From assembly GCA_027083485.1 (NCBI GenBank), contig JALWOO010000435.1, positions 1 to 5,344 of the forward strand: a stretch of 5,344 nt of DNA, read 5' to 3'. The notes under the pieces were generated by a model. The model was not told where the DNA came from, did no database searches, and was given only the letters and a program-made list of their open reading frames with translations. The translations under genes were made by a program, and so were the position numbers. Origin of the DNA: Amylibacter sp. (GTDB taxonomy: Bacteria; Pseudomonadota; Alphaproteobacteria; Rhodobacterales; Rhodobacteraceae). Below are positions 1-5,298 of the stretch, piece by piece (within the stretch, counting starts at the first letter, position 1; each line of letters starts with the position of its first letter).

Positions 1-1
1 G

Positions 2-328
2 AATGAATATTGTTCGCCTGAATTGTGTTTCAACTTTCACTATTTCGCCACGCGGAAAATCCATTTTCTGATGCGGGCCAAGGCGGTTACCGTCTTTCCG
101 GGCGGCTTTGGCACCATGGATGAATTGTTTGAAACCCTGACCCTGATCCAGACCGGCCGCATGGAACGGGTGCCGGTGTTGTTGTTTGGTGAATCCTTCT
201 GGCGCAAGATTATCAACTGGGAGGCATTGGCCGATGCGGGAACCATTTCGGCAGAGGACATCAACCTGTTCCATTTTGTCGAAACCGCAGCCGAAGCCAT
301 GAAGATACTGGAAGCCGCCGAGGGGTAA
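2..328 (+). CDS. LOG family (TIGR00730-type) nucleotide phosphoribohydrolase-like protein, 3' part
   Basis: This is the C-terminal ~108 residues of a Rossmann-fold LOG-family protein. The reading frame is already open at the left edge, so the start lies outside the window. The family signature PGGFGTMDE (98-124) is intact, preceded by a conserved Arg-Lys pair (53-58). The Arg and the PGGxGTxxE loop form the nucleotide-binding and hydrolysis site. After the motif comes the usual helix-rich tail (LTLIQTG, then a PVLLFG strand followed by a W). Family members cleave the N-glycosidic bond of nucleoside 5'-monophosphates, as in cytokinin-activating LOG or nucleotide salvage. They were long misnamed lysine decarboxylases. 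The exact substrate cannot be read from this fragment, so no gene symbol is given. The gene ends in TAA and converges on the lysR-type gene with a 69-bp gap. No functional link to the phosphonate genes is visible. Confidence 0.93.
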   Translation, partial: NEYCSPELCFNFHYFATRKIHFLMRAKAVTVFPGGFGTMDELFETLTLIQTGRMERVPVLLFGESFWRKIINWEALADAGTISAEDINLFHFVETAAEAMKILEAAEG

Positions 329-397
329 TCCGTTTCAAAAACGTGCGGATTTATCTGGAAAATGTGACGGTTGCGAACTGGGTTCTCCCGATTTTAT
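327..397. other. Convergent intergenic gap with only weak dyads
   Basis: This is the gap between the LOG-family gene and the lysR-type gene. A 6-bp inverted repeat (AATCCG 327-332 with CGGATT 346-351, 13-nt loop) starts in the LOG stop codon. A 3-bp GGG/CCC hairpin (380-382 with 387-389) is followed by ATTTTATTT (391-399). The second has the T-rich tail expected of an intrinsic terminator for the + strand gene, but its stem is too short to call. Nothing else is recognisable here. Confidence 0.25.
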
Positions 398-1276
398 TTA
401 ATCCGGAATGCTATCGGTCGGCTGTTTGGCGATATCCATAAAGGCGCGGATCACGCGGATGTCCTGACGTTGGCGCAGGCAAATCAGGGTTTCATACATA
501 GACAGGTCCGGTTCGCTCAAAGGGATACGCTGCAAACGGCTGTCAAAGCCGAACTCGGCCTCGGAAACAAAACCGATTCCGGCACCGGAGGCCACCACAT
601 CGCGCAGGGCTTCGCGGCCTTCTATTTCCAGTGCCGGCACCAATGCAACACGGTTGCGGCTTGCTGTGTCCAGCAAACGCTGGCGGGTTTTTGATCCCTG
701 TTCTCGAAACACCAACGGCATTTTGGCGAGGTCTTGCAGGCTCAGGGCACCGGCGTGGGGTAGCGGAAAATCCTTGCTAGCGATGGCAATAATATTGGCG
801 ACCCCGAGGTCAAGGGTCCGAAGGTCCGGATCGGTGATTTGGCTGCCGATAACGCCGATTTCGGCCCCGTAATTGCGTAATGAATGAAGCACTTCTTGCG
901 TGTTTCCGATGCGCATGGAAACAAACACCTTTGGGTATTTTGCACGAAAACGGCCAAGAATTTCGGACACATGGTAGGCCGAATCCGCAATGATACGCAG
1001 GCGGCCGCCAACGGCTGTGCGGCTTTGGGTCAGCAGCTCCTCGATGCGGTTTTCCACCTCGAACATTTGTTGGGTGCGCACAAACAGTTTAGCCCCCGTA
1101 TCGGTCAAGGTGATCTGTTTATGGGCACGGACAAACAGCAACACATCATAGCTTTGTTCCAGATTGCGGACCTGTTCCGACAGGGCTGGTTGGCTGATGT
1201 TCAAAGCACGGGAGGCTTTGGAAAAACCACCGTGCAGGGCCACATGGTGAAAGGCCTTTAGCTGGCTGTGTCGCAT
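398..1276 (-). CDS. LysR-type transcriptional regulator, probable regulator of phnWX
   Basis: This is a 292-residue LysR-type regulator. The N-terminal winged helix-turn-helix covers about residues 1-60, with the typical recognition segment ALNISQPALSEQVRNLE. A linker helix follows, then a periplasmic-binding-protein-like effector domain from about residue 87 (RLRIIADSAYH) to the C-terminus. An in-frame ATG exists seven codons upstream at 1297, but it has no Shine-Dalgarno. The ATG at 1276 has AAAGGA seven bases upstream, puts the HTH where LysR proteins usually have it, and lies downstream of the predicted promoter, so it is preferred. The gene is divergent from phnW with 116 bp between the start codons. 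That is the classic arrangement for a LysR protein controlling the neighbouring operon and itself. LysR regulators next to 2-AEP degradation genes are known in other proteobacteria. The inducer is inferred, not shown, to be 2-AEP or a pathway intermediate. Confidence 0.93.
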   Translation of the reverse strand: MRHSQLKAFHHVALHGGFSKASRALNISQPALSEQVRNLEQSYDVLLFVRAHKQITLTDTGAKLFVRTQQMFEVENRIEELLTQSRTAVGGRLRIIADSAYHVSEILGRFRAKYPKVFVSMRIGNTQEVLHSLRNYGAEIGVIGSQITDPDLRTLDLGVANIIAIASKDFPLPHAGALSLQDLAKMPLVFREQGSKTRQRLLDTASRNRVALVPALEIEGREALRDVVASGAGIGFVSEAEFGFDSRLQRIPLSEPDLSMYETLICLRQRQDIRVIRAFMDIAKQPTDSIPD

Positions 1277-1283
1277 GACAGGG

Positions 1284-1289
1284 TCCTTT
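1284..1289 (-). promoter_or_regulatory. Ribosome binding site deciding the lysR start
   Basis: AAAGGA on the minus strand, seven bases before the ATG at 1276. The same hexamer precedes phnX (2602-2607, spacing 7) and mepA (5308-5313 on the minus strand, spacing 9), so it looks like this genome's normal signal. It lies inside the longer version of the open frame starting at 1297, which argues against that upstream start. Confidence 0.7.
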
Positions 1290-1301
1290 ATTGCCATAGG
1301 G

Positions 1302-1318
1302 ATTACTTATGGATCAAT
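1302..1318. promoter_or_regulatory. Candidate LysR box 1 (ATT-N11-AAT)
   Basis: ATT (1302-1304) and AAT (1316-1318) form a dyad separated by 11 bases, the T-N11-A architecture of LysR-type recognition sites. It lies in the divergent region, over the -10 of the predicted lysR promoter, about 75 bp from the phnW start. The motif is short and degenerate, so chance is a serious alternative. Support comes from the location and the phased second box. Confidence 0.35.
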
Positions 1319-1330
1319 ACCAAATCACAA
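1302..1330 (-). promoter_or_regulatory. Candidate sigma70-type promoter of the lysR-type gene
   Basis: On the minus strand, TTGTGA (1325-1330) matches the -35 consensus TTGACA at 4 of 6 positions. AGTAAT (1302-1307) matches TATAAT at 4 of 6, and the spacer is exactly 17 bp. Transcription would start near 1295, giving a leader of about 20 nt before the ATG at 1276 and excluding 1297 as a start. The promoter overlaps both candidate LysR boxes, which fits autorepression. This is read from consensus only. Confidence 0.45.
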
Positions 1331-1340
1331 TTTTACAGAT
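1324..1340. promoter_or_regulatory. Candidate LysR box 2 (ATC-N11-GAT), overlapping a possible phnW -35
   Basis: ATC (1324-1326) and GAT (1338-1340) form a second dyad with an 11-base centre. Its midpoint is 22 bp, about two helical turns, from that of box 1. It overlaps TTTACA (1332-1337), a 5-of-6 match to a -35 element pointing toward phnW. No good -10 follows at 16-18 bp; TGCATT at 1353 (spacing 15) is the best seen. A weak promoter with an activator site on its -35 is what a LysR-activated operon usually shows. Confidence 0.33.
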
Positions 1341-1359
1341 AGACCTAGCTGATGCATTC

Positions 1360-1367
1360 AGGAGGTG
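1360..1367 (+). promoter_or_regulatory. Shine-Dalgarno-like AGGAGGTG without a start codon at normal spacing
   Basis: AGGAGGTG is almost the full complement of the 16S rRNA 3' end, yet it ends 25 bases before the phnW ATG at 1393. No ATG, GTG or TTG in the phnW frame follows at 5-10 bases. It sits at the end of a near-palindrome, CTGA-TGCAT-TCAG (1349-1361). It could be a standby ribosome site, part of an operator, or chance. Confidence 0.3.
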
Positions 1368-1392
1368 TCAATTCGATAAGCGGGGGGCGGAA

Positions 1393-2592
1393 ATGCCGGA
1401 CAACCATATTGAAATTTCATCACCACATTGTGGTGAACCCTATCTCCTGACACCGGGGCCTTTGACCACGTCTTATGATGTGAAGCGGGCGATGTTGCGG
1501 GACTGGGGAAGCTGGGACAGCGATTTTCGGGCAATGACCGCCGAATTGCGTGCCCGTTTGTTGGCGATGCTCGGAGAAGGTCAGGACGAATTTGATTGTG
1601 TCCCCATGCAAGGCAGTGGCACCTTTTCAGTGGAGGCGATGCTCGGCTCTCTCGTGCCGCATGATGGCAAGGTGTTGGTCTTGGCCAACGGGGCATATGG
1701 CCTGCGGGCCGCAGAAACCTTGCGCTATCTGGGGCGGCAGGTAACTCTGCTGGACAAAGGCGATTACATGCCGCCGCGTGGTGCGGATGTGGCGGAAATT
1801 CTGGCAGATGATCCGGCGATTACCCATGTGTTTGTGGCCCATTGCGAGACCAGTTCCGGCATTCTCAACCCGATTGAGGAAATATCGGAGGCAACCTATG
1901 CGGCAGGCCGCAAGTTTCTGATTGATAGCATGTCGGCCTTTGGTGCGATCCCGCTGGAGGTGGCCAATCTGCGCTTTGAGGCGATGGTCTCTTCGGCCAA
2001 CAAATGTATCGAAGGGGTGCCCGGGTTCGGGTTTGTGCTGGCGCGTAAATCCGCATTGGAAAACGCCAAGGGCAATGCCCATTCCCTGAGCCTCGATCTG
2101 CATGCGCAATGGAGCCACATGAACACTTCCGGCCAATGGCGTTTCACCCCGCCAACCCATACGGTTGCCGCTTTCCTTACGGCGTTGCGCAGCCATAAAG
2201 CAGAAGGCGGGGTTGGCGCGCGCGGGGCACGGTACCGGCGTAATCTGGAGGTTCTGGTGGCGGGCATGCGGGCGCTGGGCTTTGAAACCCTGCTGGATGA
2301 TCGCTGGTTGTCACCGATTATCGTGACCTTCTTTTATCCCGATGATCCGGCGTTTGTGTTTGACCGGTTTTATGCGCTGCTGAAGGAAAAAGGGTTTATT
2401 ATCTATCCGGGGAAGCTGACGGTGGTTGGCAGTTTCCGGATTGGCTGCATTGGCCAGATGGATGAAAACGTGATGCAGGCCGTGGTCTTGGCCGTGCAGG
2501 ATAGCTTGACAGAAATGGGGGTGGCGGATGCTTCGCCACCTCAACAGGCGCTGGCGGAACGATCCCGCTTGCTGGCTGAAATGAACGAATGA
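1393..2592 (+). CDS. phnW: 2-aminoethylphosphonate:pyruvate transaminase
   Basis: This 399-residue PLP enzyme (fold type I, class V aminotransferase, EC 2.6.1.37) converts 2-AEP and pyruvate to phosphonoacetaldehyde and L-alanine in the cytoplasm. Family landmarks in order are [10 protein letters not shown] (about 18-27), the cofactor phosphate loop [10 protein letters not shown] (73-82), [11 protein letters not shown] (150-160), the cofactor-ring Asp in IDSMSAFG (Asp178), the Schiff-base Lys204 in [28 protein letters not shown], and the C-terminal substrate Arg in SFRIGCIG (Arg349). These match the Salmonella enzyme closely. The start at 1393 is chosen because the frame's upstream ATG (1309) lies inside the putative LysR boxes and would add 28 unconserved residues. 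Its own Shine-Dalgarno is poor (G-rich 1382-1390). The C-terminus runs roughly 20 residues beyond the enteric enzyme. Two stops in a row (TGA, TAA) end the gene, and phnX follows after 22 nt, so the two are probably co-transcribed. Confidence 0.96.
   Translation: MPDNHIEISSPHCGEPYLLTPGPLTTSYDVKRAMLRDWGSWDSDFRAMTAELRARLLAMLGEGQDEFDCVPMQGSGTFSVEAMLGSLVPHDGKVLVLANGAYGLRAAETLRYLGRQVTLLDKGDYMPPRGADVAEILADDPAITHVFVAHCETSSGILNPIEEISEATYAAGRKFLIDSMSAFGAIPLEVANLRFEAMVSSANKCIEGVPGFGFVLARKSALENAKGNAHSLSLDLHAQWSHMNTSGQWRFTPPTHTVAAFLTALRSHKAEGGVGARGARYRRNLEVLVAGMRALGFETLLDDRWLSPIIVTFFYPDDPAFVFDRFYALLKEKGFIIYPGKLTVVGSFRIGCIGQMDENVMQAVVLAVQDSLTEMGVADASPPQQALAERSRLLAEMNE
1420..1436. promoter_or_regulatory. 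Perfect 17-bp palindrome inside the 5' end of phnW
   Basis: TCACCACA (1420-1427), a central T, and TGTGGTGA (1429-1436) form a perfect odd palindrome beginning 27 bases after the phnW ATG. It lies in the unconserved leader peptide before the LLTPGPL motif. As RNA it folds into a 7-bp stem with an AUU loop. It could be an operator for a dimeric repressor, a translational hairpin, or chance. No matching regulator is identified here. Confidence 0.4.
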
Positions 2593-2614
2593 TAAACGGG
2601 GAAAGGATACCCAA

Positions 2615-3457
2615 ATGAACAGTGAATATGTATACGAGCGCAGCTATCGCGGGGGCGTTAAGGCGCTGGTTCTGGACTGGAGCGGCACGCTCGCCGATGC
2701 CTATGTGATTGCTCCGGCCGTTGTATTTGTCGAGGTGTTCGAAAAACAGGGCGTGCCGATTTCCATGGAAGAGGCCCGTGGCCCGATGGGGTTGCGCAAA
2801 GACCTGCATATCAAGATGCTGACCGAAGATCCGGCCATCGCCGCCCGTTGGGAAAAGGTCAAAGGTTCCAAGCCGACTCAGGCCGATGTGGATGCCATGT
2901 TTGCGGATTTCGTGCCGGCCCAACTGGAATGCCTGCGCAAATACACAACCCTGTTGCCCGGTGTGAAAGATGTCTGTCTGGATCTGCAAAAACAGGGGAT
3001 CAAGATCGGCGCAAGCACCGGATTTGTGCGCTCCATGGTGGATATTCTGCACGAGGATTGCCAAAAACAGGGGCTGACGCTGGATGCGACCGTTGCCGGT
3101 GACGAGGTCATCAACGGGGCCCGCCCTGATCCGCATATGGTGTTCAGGAACCTTGATCTGATGAACATCAGCGACGTGAAATCCGTGGTCAAATGTGACG
3201 ACACGGTTTCAGGTATTGGCGAAGCGTTGAATGCGGGCTGTTGGGGTGTCGGGCTGGTGCGTTATTCCAACTACATGAATATCAACTCGCTGGAGGAAGA
3301 AGCAACTCTGTCAGAGGTTGAAATGCAGCGCCGAATGGCCCATACCCGCAAAATTCTGGAACAATCCGGTGCCCATTATGTGATTGATTCACTGGTGGAC
3401 CTGCCCGCAGTGATTGAGGACATCAATGCCCGTCTGGCGCGCGGCGAGAAGCCCTGA
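2615..3457 (+). CDS. phnX: Phosphonoacetaldehyde hydrolase (phosphonatase), HAD superfamily
   Basis: This 280-residue cytoplasmic enzyme (EC 3.11.1.1) cleaves the C-P bond of phosphonoacetaldehyde to acetaldehyde and phosphate, the second step after PhnW. The core begins LVLDWSGTLAD with nucleophile Asp21. The helical cap domain carries PMGLRKDLH (57-65), in which Lys62 aligns with the Schiff-base Lys53 of the B. cereus enzyme, His65 with His56 and Met58 with Met49. That lysine separates phosphonatases from ordinary HAD phosphatases. GASTGF (132-137) is the motif II Ser/Thr region. ARPDP (169-173) carries the conserved Arg170. DDTVSG (195-200) is the acidic motif, with Asp196 at the Asp186 position. 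Two positions differ from B. cereus as recalled: Ser23 replaces Ala14, and Gly200 replaces Asp190. The length is slightly above the ~265 usual, with about nine extra residues before the core. AAAGGA lies seven bases before the ATG. An intrinsic terminator follows 12 bases after the stop. Confidence 0.93.
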   Translation: MNSEYVYERSYRGGVKALVLDWSGTLADAYVIAPAVVFVEVFEKQGVPISMEEARGPMGLRKDLHIKMLTEDPAIAARWEKVKGSKPTQADVDAMFADFVPAQLECLRKYTTLLPGVKDVCLDLQKQGIKIGASTGFVRSMVDILHEDCQKQGLTLDATVAGDEVINGARPDPHMVFRNLDLMNISDVKSVVKCDDTVSGIGEALNAGCWGVGLVRYSNYMNINSLEEEATLSEVEMQRRMAHTRKILEQSGAHYVIDSLVDLPAVIEDINARLARGEKP

Positions 3458-3469
3458 TTGCCCCTAGGT

Positions 3470-3494
3470 ACCCACGCCTCAGGGCGTGGGTTTT
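3470..3494 (+). terminator. Intrinsic terminator of the phnWX operon
   Basis: ACCCACGCC (3470-3478) pairs with GGCGTGGGT (3483-3491) in a 9-bp GC-rich stem with a TCAG loop, followed by a short TTTT run. It starts 12 bases after the phnX stop. The T tract exists only for the + strand: read on the minus strand, the stem is followed by ACCTAGGGG. The loop and right arm also encode the last codons and the stop of the convergent gene, so the element is shared by both transcription units. Confidence 0.75.
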
Positions 3495-4360
3495 ACCACA
3501 TATTCCACCAATTCGTTGCTCTGGAAGAAGTTGAAATTATCATCGGCAATCAGGGTGACGCGAATGTCACCCTGGTCGTCTTGCCACACGGATATCCCTT
3601 CCAGGTTATCATGCCGGCCAACGGGTGTTTTCAGCAGGGTTTCCTCTTGGTCAAACCCTATTTCTGTCAGGCGAAACCGGCGTATGCGGGTCGAAAAACC
3701 GATGAGTTTCTGATAGTGGCGCTCCAGCAGGTAAAACCTGCCATCCGGTCCGAAATCTGCCCCAACAGCCAGATACTTGCCACGTCTGGGGATGGACAGG
3801 CGTTGATCCCATTTCCGGCCGTTGAAGCGGTATACCGGAAACGGACGGTTCAAATTGCCGGAACGTTCCGGAAGAGTATACAGGCGGCCACGCTGATCAA
3901 TGGCCAGTGCCTCAAGGGATGAATTGTTTTGCATGCCTTGGAAATCTTTATGGCGCGGCAGCAGCAAAGACGGGGAATGCGTAGAGCGATAGGTGGCCAC
4001 ACGGTGAAAGCCTTCAAAAGAAACGTAAATGCGTCCGTCCGGATCGATGGCCAACCCTTCTGCATCCGCATTGCGGGGCTGCAGAGACAGGCCTTTGTGA
4101 TTGCGGATCGGGGTCAGGGAAATATTGCGAACGGCCTGAATCTTGCGGTCTTTGCGTTCAATCACACCGCGCACAAACTGGCCCCTGTCAGAGGTCGCCA
4201 GAAAATCCTTGCCACCGGCGAAAATGTGCAAAGAGGAAAGCCCGCCAAAATCGGGGTTGTTGCTCGACATGGTGAAACGGGACAGGAATTGCAGCTCTGC
4301 CGATTGCACAGGCAAGGCGCATAGCACAACAGCAAAGAAAACCCGTAGTGCAGCGATCAT
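3479..4360 (-). CDS. Secreted phytase-esterase-like (PF13449-type) beta-propeller protein
   Basis: This is a 293-residue exported protein. The N-terminus [21 protein letters not shown] is a typical Sec signal peptide with likely cleavage near residue 20-21. There is no lipobox at its Cys14. The mature part has repeating blade-like motifs of the 'esterase-like activity of phytase' family: FGGLSSLHI (38-46), SDRG (57-60), [11 protein letters not shown] (about 98-108), [10 protein letters not shown] (149-158), [12 protein letters not shown] (203-214) and DNLEGISVW (251-259). These recurring Glu-Gly/Ala-Leu-Ala-Ile-Asp segments are characteristic, and a DDNFN motif near the C-terminus is also usual. 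The substrate is not established for most members, so the name does not prove phytase activity. The frame is open back to 4495, but the ATG at 4360 gives the signal peptide and overlaps the mepA stop (ATGA). That fits translational coupling, with only a weak AAGAG before it. Confidence 0.85.
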   Translation of the reverse strand: MIAALRVFFAVVLCALPVQSAELQFLSRFTMSSNNPDFGGLSSLHIFAGGKDFLATSDRGQFVRGVIERKDRKIQAVRNISLTPIRNHKGLSLQPRNADAEGLAIDPDGRIYVSFEGFHRVATYRSTHSPSLLLPRHKDFQGMQNNSSLEALAIDQRGRLYTLPERSGNLNRPFPVYRFNGRKWDQRLSIPRRGKYLAVGADFGPDGRFYLLERHYQKLIGFSTRIRRFRLTEIGFDQEETLLKTPVGRHDNLEGISVWQDDQGDIRVTLIADDNFNFFQSNELVEYVVKPTP

Positions 4361-5298
4361 TGGCTCTTGAGAACGCCCACGCATTGCCCGGGAAGGTCTG
4401 CCATCACATAATCCCGCGCACCACGTTTCTTTTTGCGTTTTTTCTTCTTCTTTTTCGGGTCGACTTTGACCGGTTTCAACGCGTCGGTTACCCACCAGTT
4501 CAGCGTTTTATCACAGCCATCGCCCCCCTTGGACAGCTGGGCTACTGTCGGTTTCTGGGTAACACAGCCACTGGCCCCGTCGGGGCATTTCAGGCGCACG
4601 TGAAAATGATAGTGATGCCCCCAATAGGGCCGGATTTTTTGTAGCCAATCGCGATTGCCGCGGGCGTTTTTGCACATCCAGATTTTGGCCGGTGCGGTAA
4701 TGAAAATCCGGTCCACCCGAGGGTCAACGGCGGCAGTTTTCAGGACTTGCATGTGTTCCGCTGTCCAGTTGCCGTTTACGCTGCGCAAATCTTTGCTGCG
4801 CACGGATTTGGAGGATAGCTTCTCGCGCTCGGCACGGGATAAATCCAGCCGGCGCGGTGGGAGCAGCCACACATCCGCATCCAGACCCAGTTGGTGCGAT
4901 TGGTGCCCCGATGTCATCGGCCCGCCGCGTGGTTGCGACATATCCCCGATGTATAAACCGGCCCAGGACGTATTCGCGGCAACTTTGGCGCTCAGCTCTT
5001 GCAGATAGGAAACCAGAACCGGATGGCCATAGCTGCGATTGCGCGAAAGGCGCATGGCCTGCCATGTGGGGCCGCTTTCGGGCAGTTGAGCCGCTCCGGC
5101 AAGGCAGCCTTTGGCATAGGAGCCAAGGGGGGCAGGCGATTGATGCGAAGGGGTTGTTTTTGCGCCAAACAGCTGATTTGCCTTGGGACCGGAGGCCGTG
5201 GAAATCCGTACGGCAGACTTCGAGGCCACCGGCGCGTCTGCCCTGTTTCCACCGCCACAGGCGGCAAGGGTCAGCAAGATCAGAACGGCAAGGCGCAT
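4357..5298 (-). CDS. mepA: Penicillin-insensitive murein endopeptidase, lipoprotein form (peptidase M74)
   Basis: This 313-residue zinc peptidase cleaves D-Ala-mDAP cross-links in peptidoglycan during cell-wall growth. The signal [14 protein letters not shown] ends in a LAAC lipobox, so Cys14 should be lipidated; E. coli MepA is instead a soluble periplasmic protein. The catalytic motif [11 protein letters not shown] supplies His135 and Asp142, and [12 protein letters not shown] supplies His231 and His233, matching the LAS-type metal site (E. coli His113, Asp120, His209, His211). Six further cysteines (65, 209, 238, 245, 262, 306) match the three-disulfide pattern of the E. coli enzyme, including the 7-residue pair 238/245. 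Residues 282-292 are an almost pure Lys/Arg tract between Cys262 and Cys306, apparently an insertion. The ATG at 5298 has AAAGGA nine bases upstream and overlaps the upstream gene's stop (TGATG). The stop overlaps the next gene's start. Confidence 0.95.
   Translation of the reverse strand: MRLAVLILLTLAACGGGNRADAPVASKSAVRISTASGPKANQLFGAKTTPSHQSPAPLGSYAKGCLAGAAQLPESGPTWQAMRLSRNRSYGHPVLVSYLQELSAKVAANTSWAGLYIGDMSQPRGGPMTSGHQSHQLGLDADVWLLPPRRLDLSRAEREKLSSKSVRSKDLRSVNGNWTAEHMQVLKTAAVDPRVDRIFITAPAKIWMCKNARGNRDWLQKIRPYWGHHYHFHVRLKCPDGASGCVTQKPTVAQLSKGGDGCDKTLNWWVTDALKPVKVDPKKKKKKRKKKRGARDYVMADLPGQCVGVLKSQ
4423..4455 (-). repeat. A-rich low-complexity tract encoding [11 protein letters not shown] in MepA
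   Basis: Eleven consecutive Lys/Arg codons (residues 282-292), mostly AAA and AAG, give a purine-only run broken by CGC. It contains A6 (4438-4443). It stands out from the surrounding GC-rich coding sequence and has no counterpart in E. coli MepA as recalled. It could bind anionic cell-wall polymers or phospholipid, and it is a plausible site of replication or ribosome slippage. Confidence 0.8.

Noticed and set aside
327..399. Possible terminator between the LOG-family gene and the lysR-type gene
   Set aside because: The only T-rich tail follows a 3-bp stem, and the 6-bp dyad has a 13-base loop and no T run, so neither is a convincing intrinsic terminator.
1275..1281. CTGTCAT on the minus strand, identical to a Pho-box half site
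   Set aside because: The second repeat after four bases is CACAGCC, not a match, and the site overlaps the lysR start codon. One heptamer is not enough for a PhoB site.
1309..1392. Upstream in-frame ATG at 1309 that would lengthen PhnW by 28 residues
   Set aside because: It has no Shine-Dalgarno, lies inside candidate LysR box 1, and adds residues with no family counterpart. The ATG at 1393 places the conserved LLTPGPL motif near the expected position.
1627..2196. Antisense open frame of 189 codons within phnW
   Set aside because: It is fully contained opposite phnW, where all conserved PhnW motifs are intact, and has no start signals.
2399..3136. Long open frame antisense to phnW and phnX (245 codons)
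   Set aside because: It lies opposite two well-identified genes, has no recognisable domain or ribosome site, and spans the phnW-phnX junction. It is a shadow of GC-biased coding sequence.
3458..3922. Open frame of 154 codons on the + strand after phnX
   Set aside because: It is antisense to the phytase-like gene and begins within the sequence leading to the phnX terminator hairpin, and its protein resembles no family I know.
4361..4495. N-terminal extension of the phytase-like protein
   Set aside because: The extra 45 residues are charged and unlike any export signal. They would bury the clear signal peptide, and they overlap MepA coding sequence in another frame.
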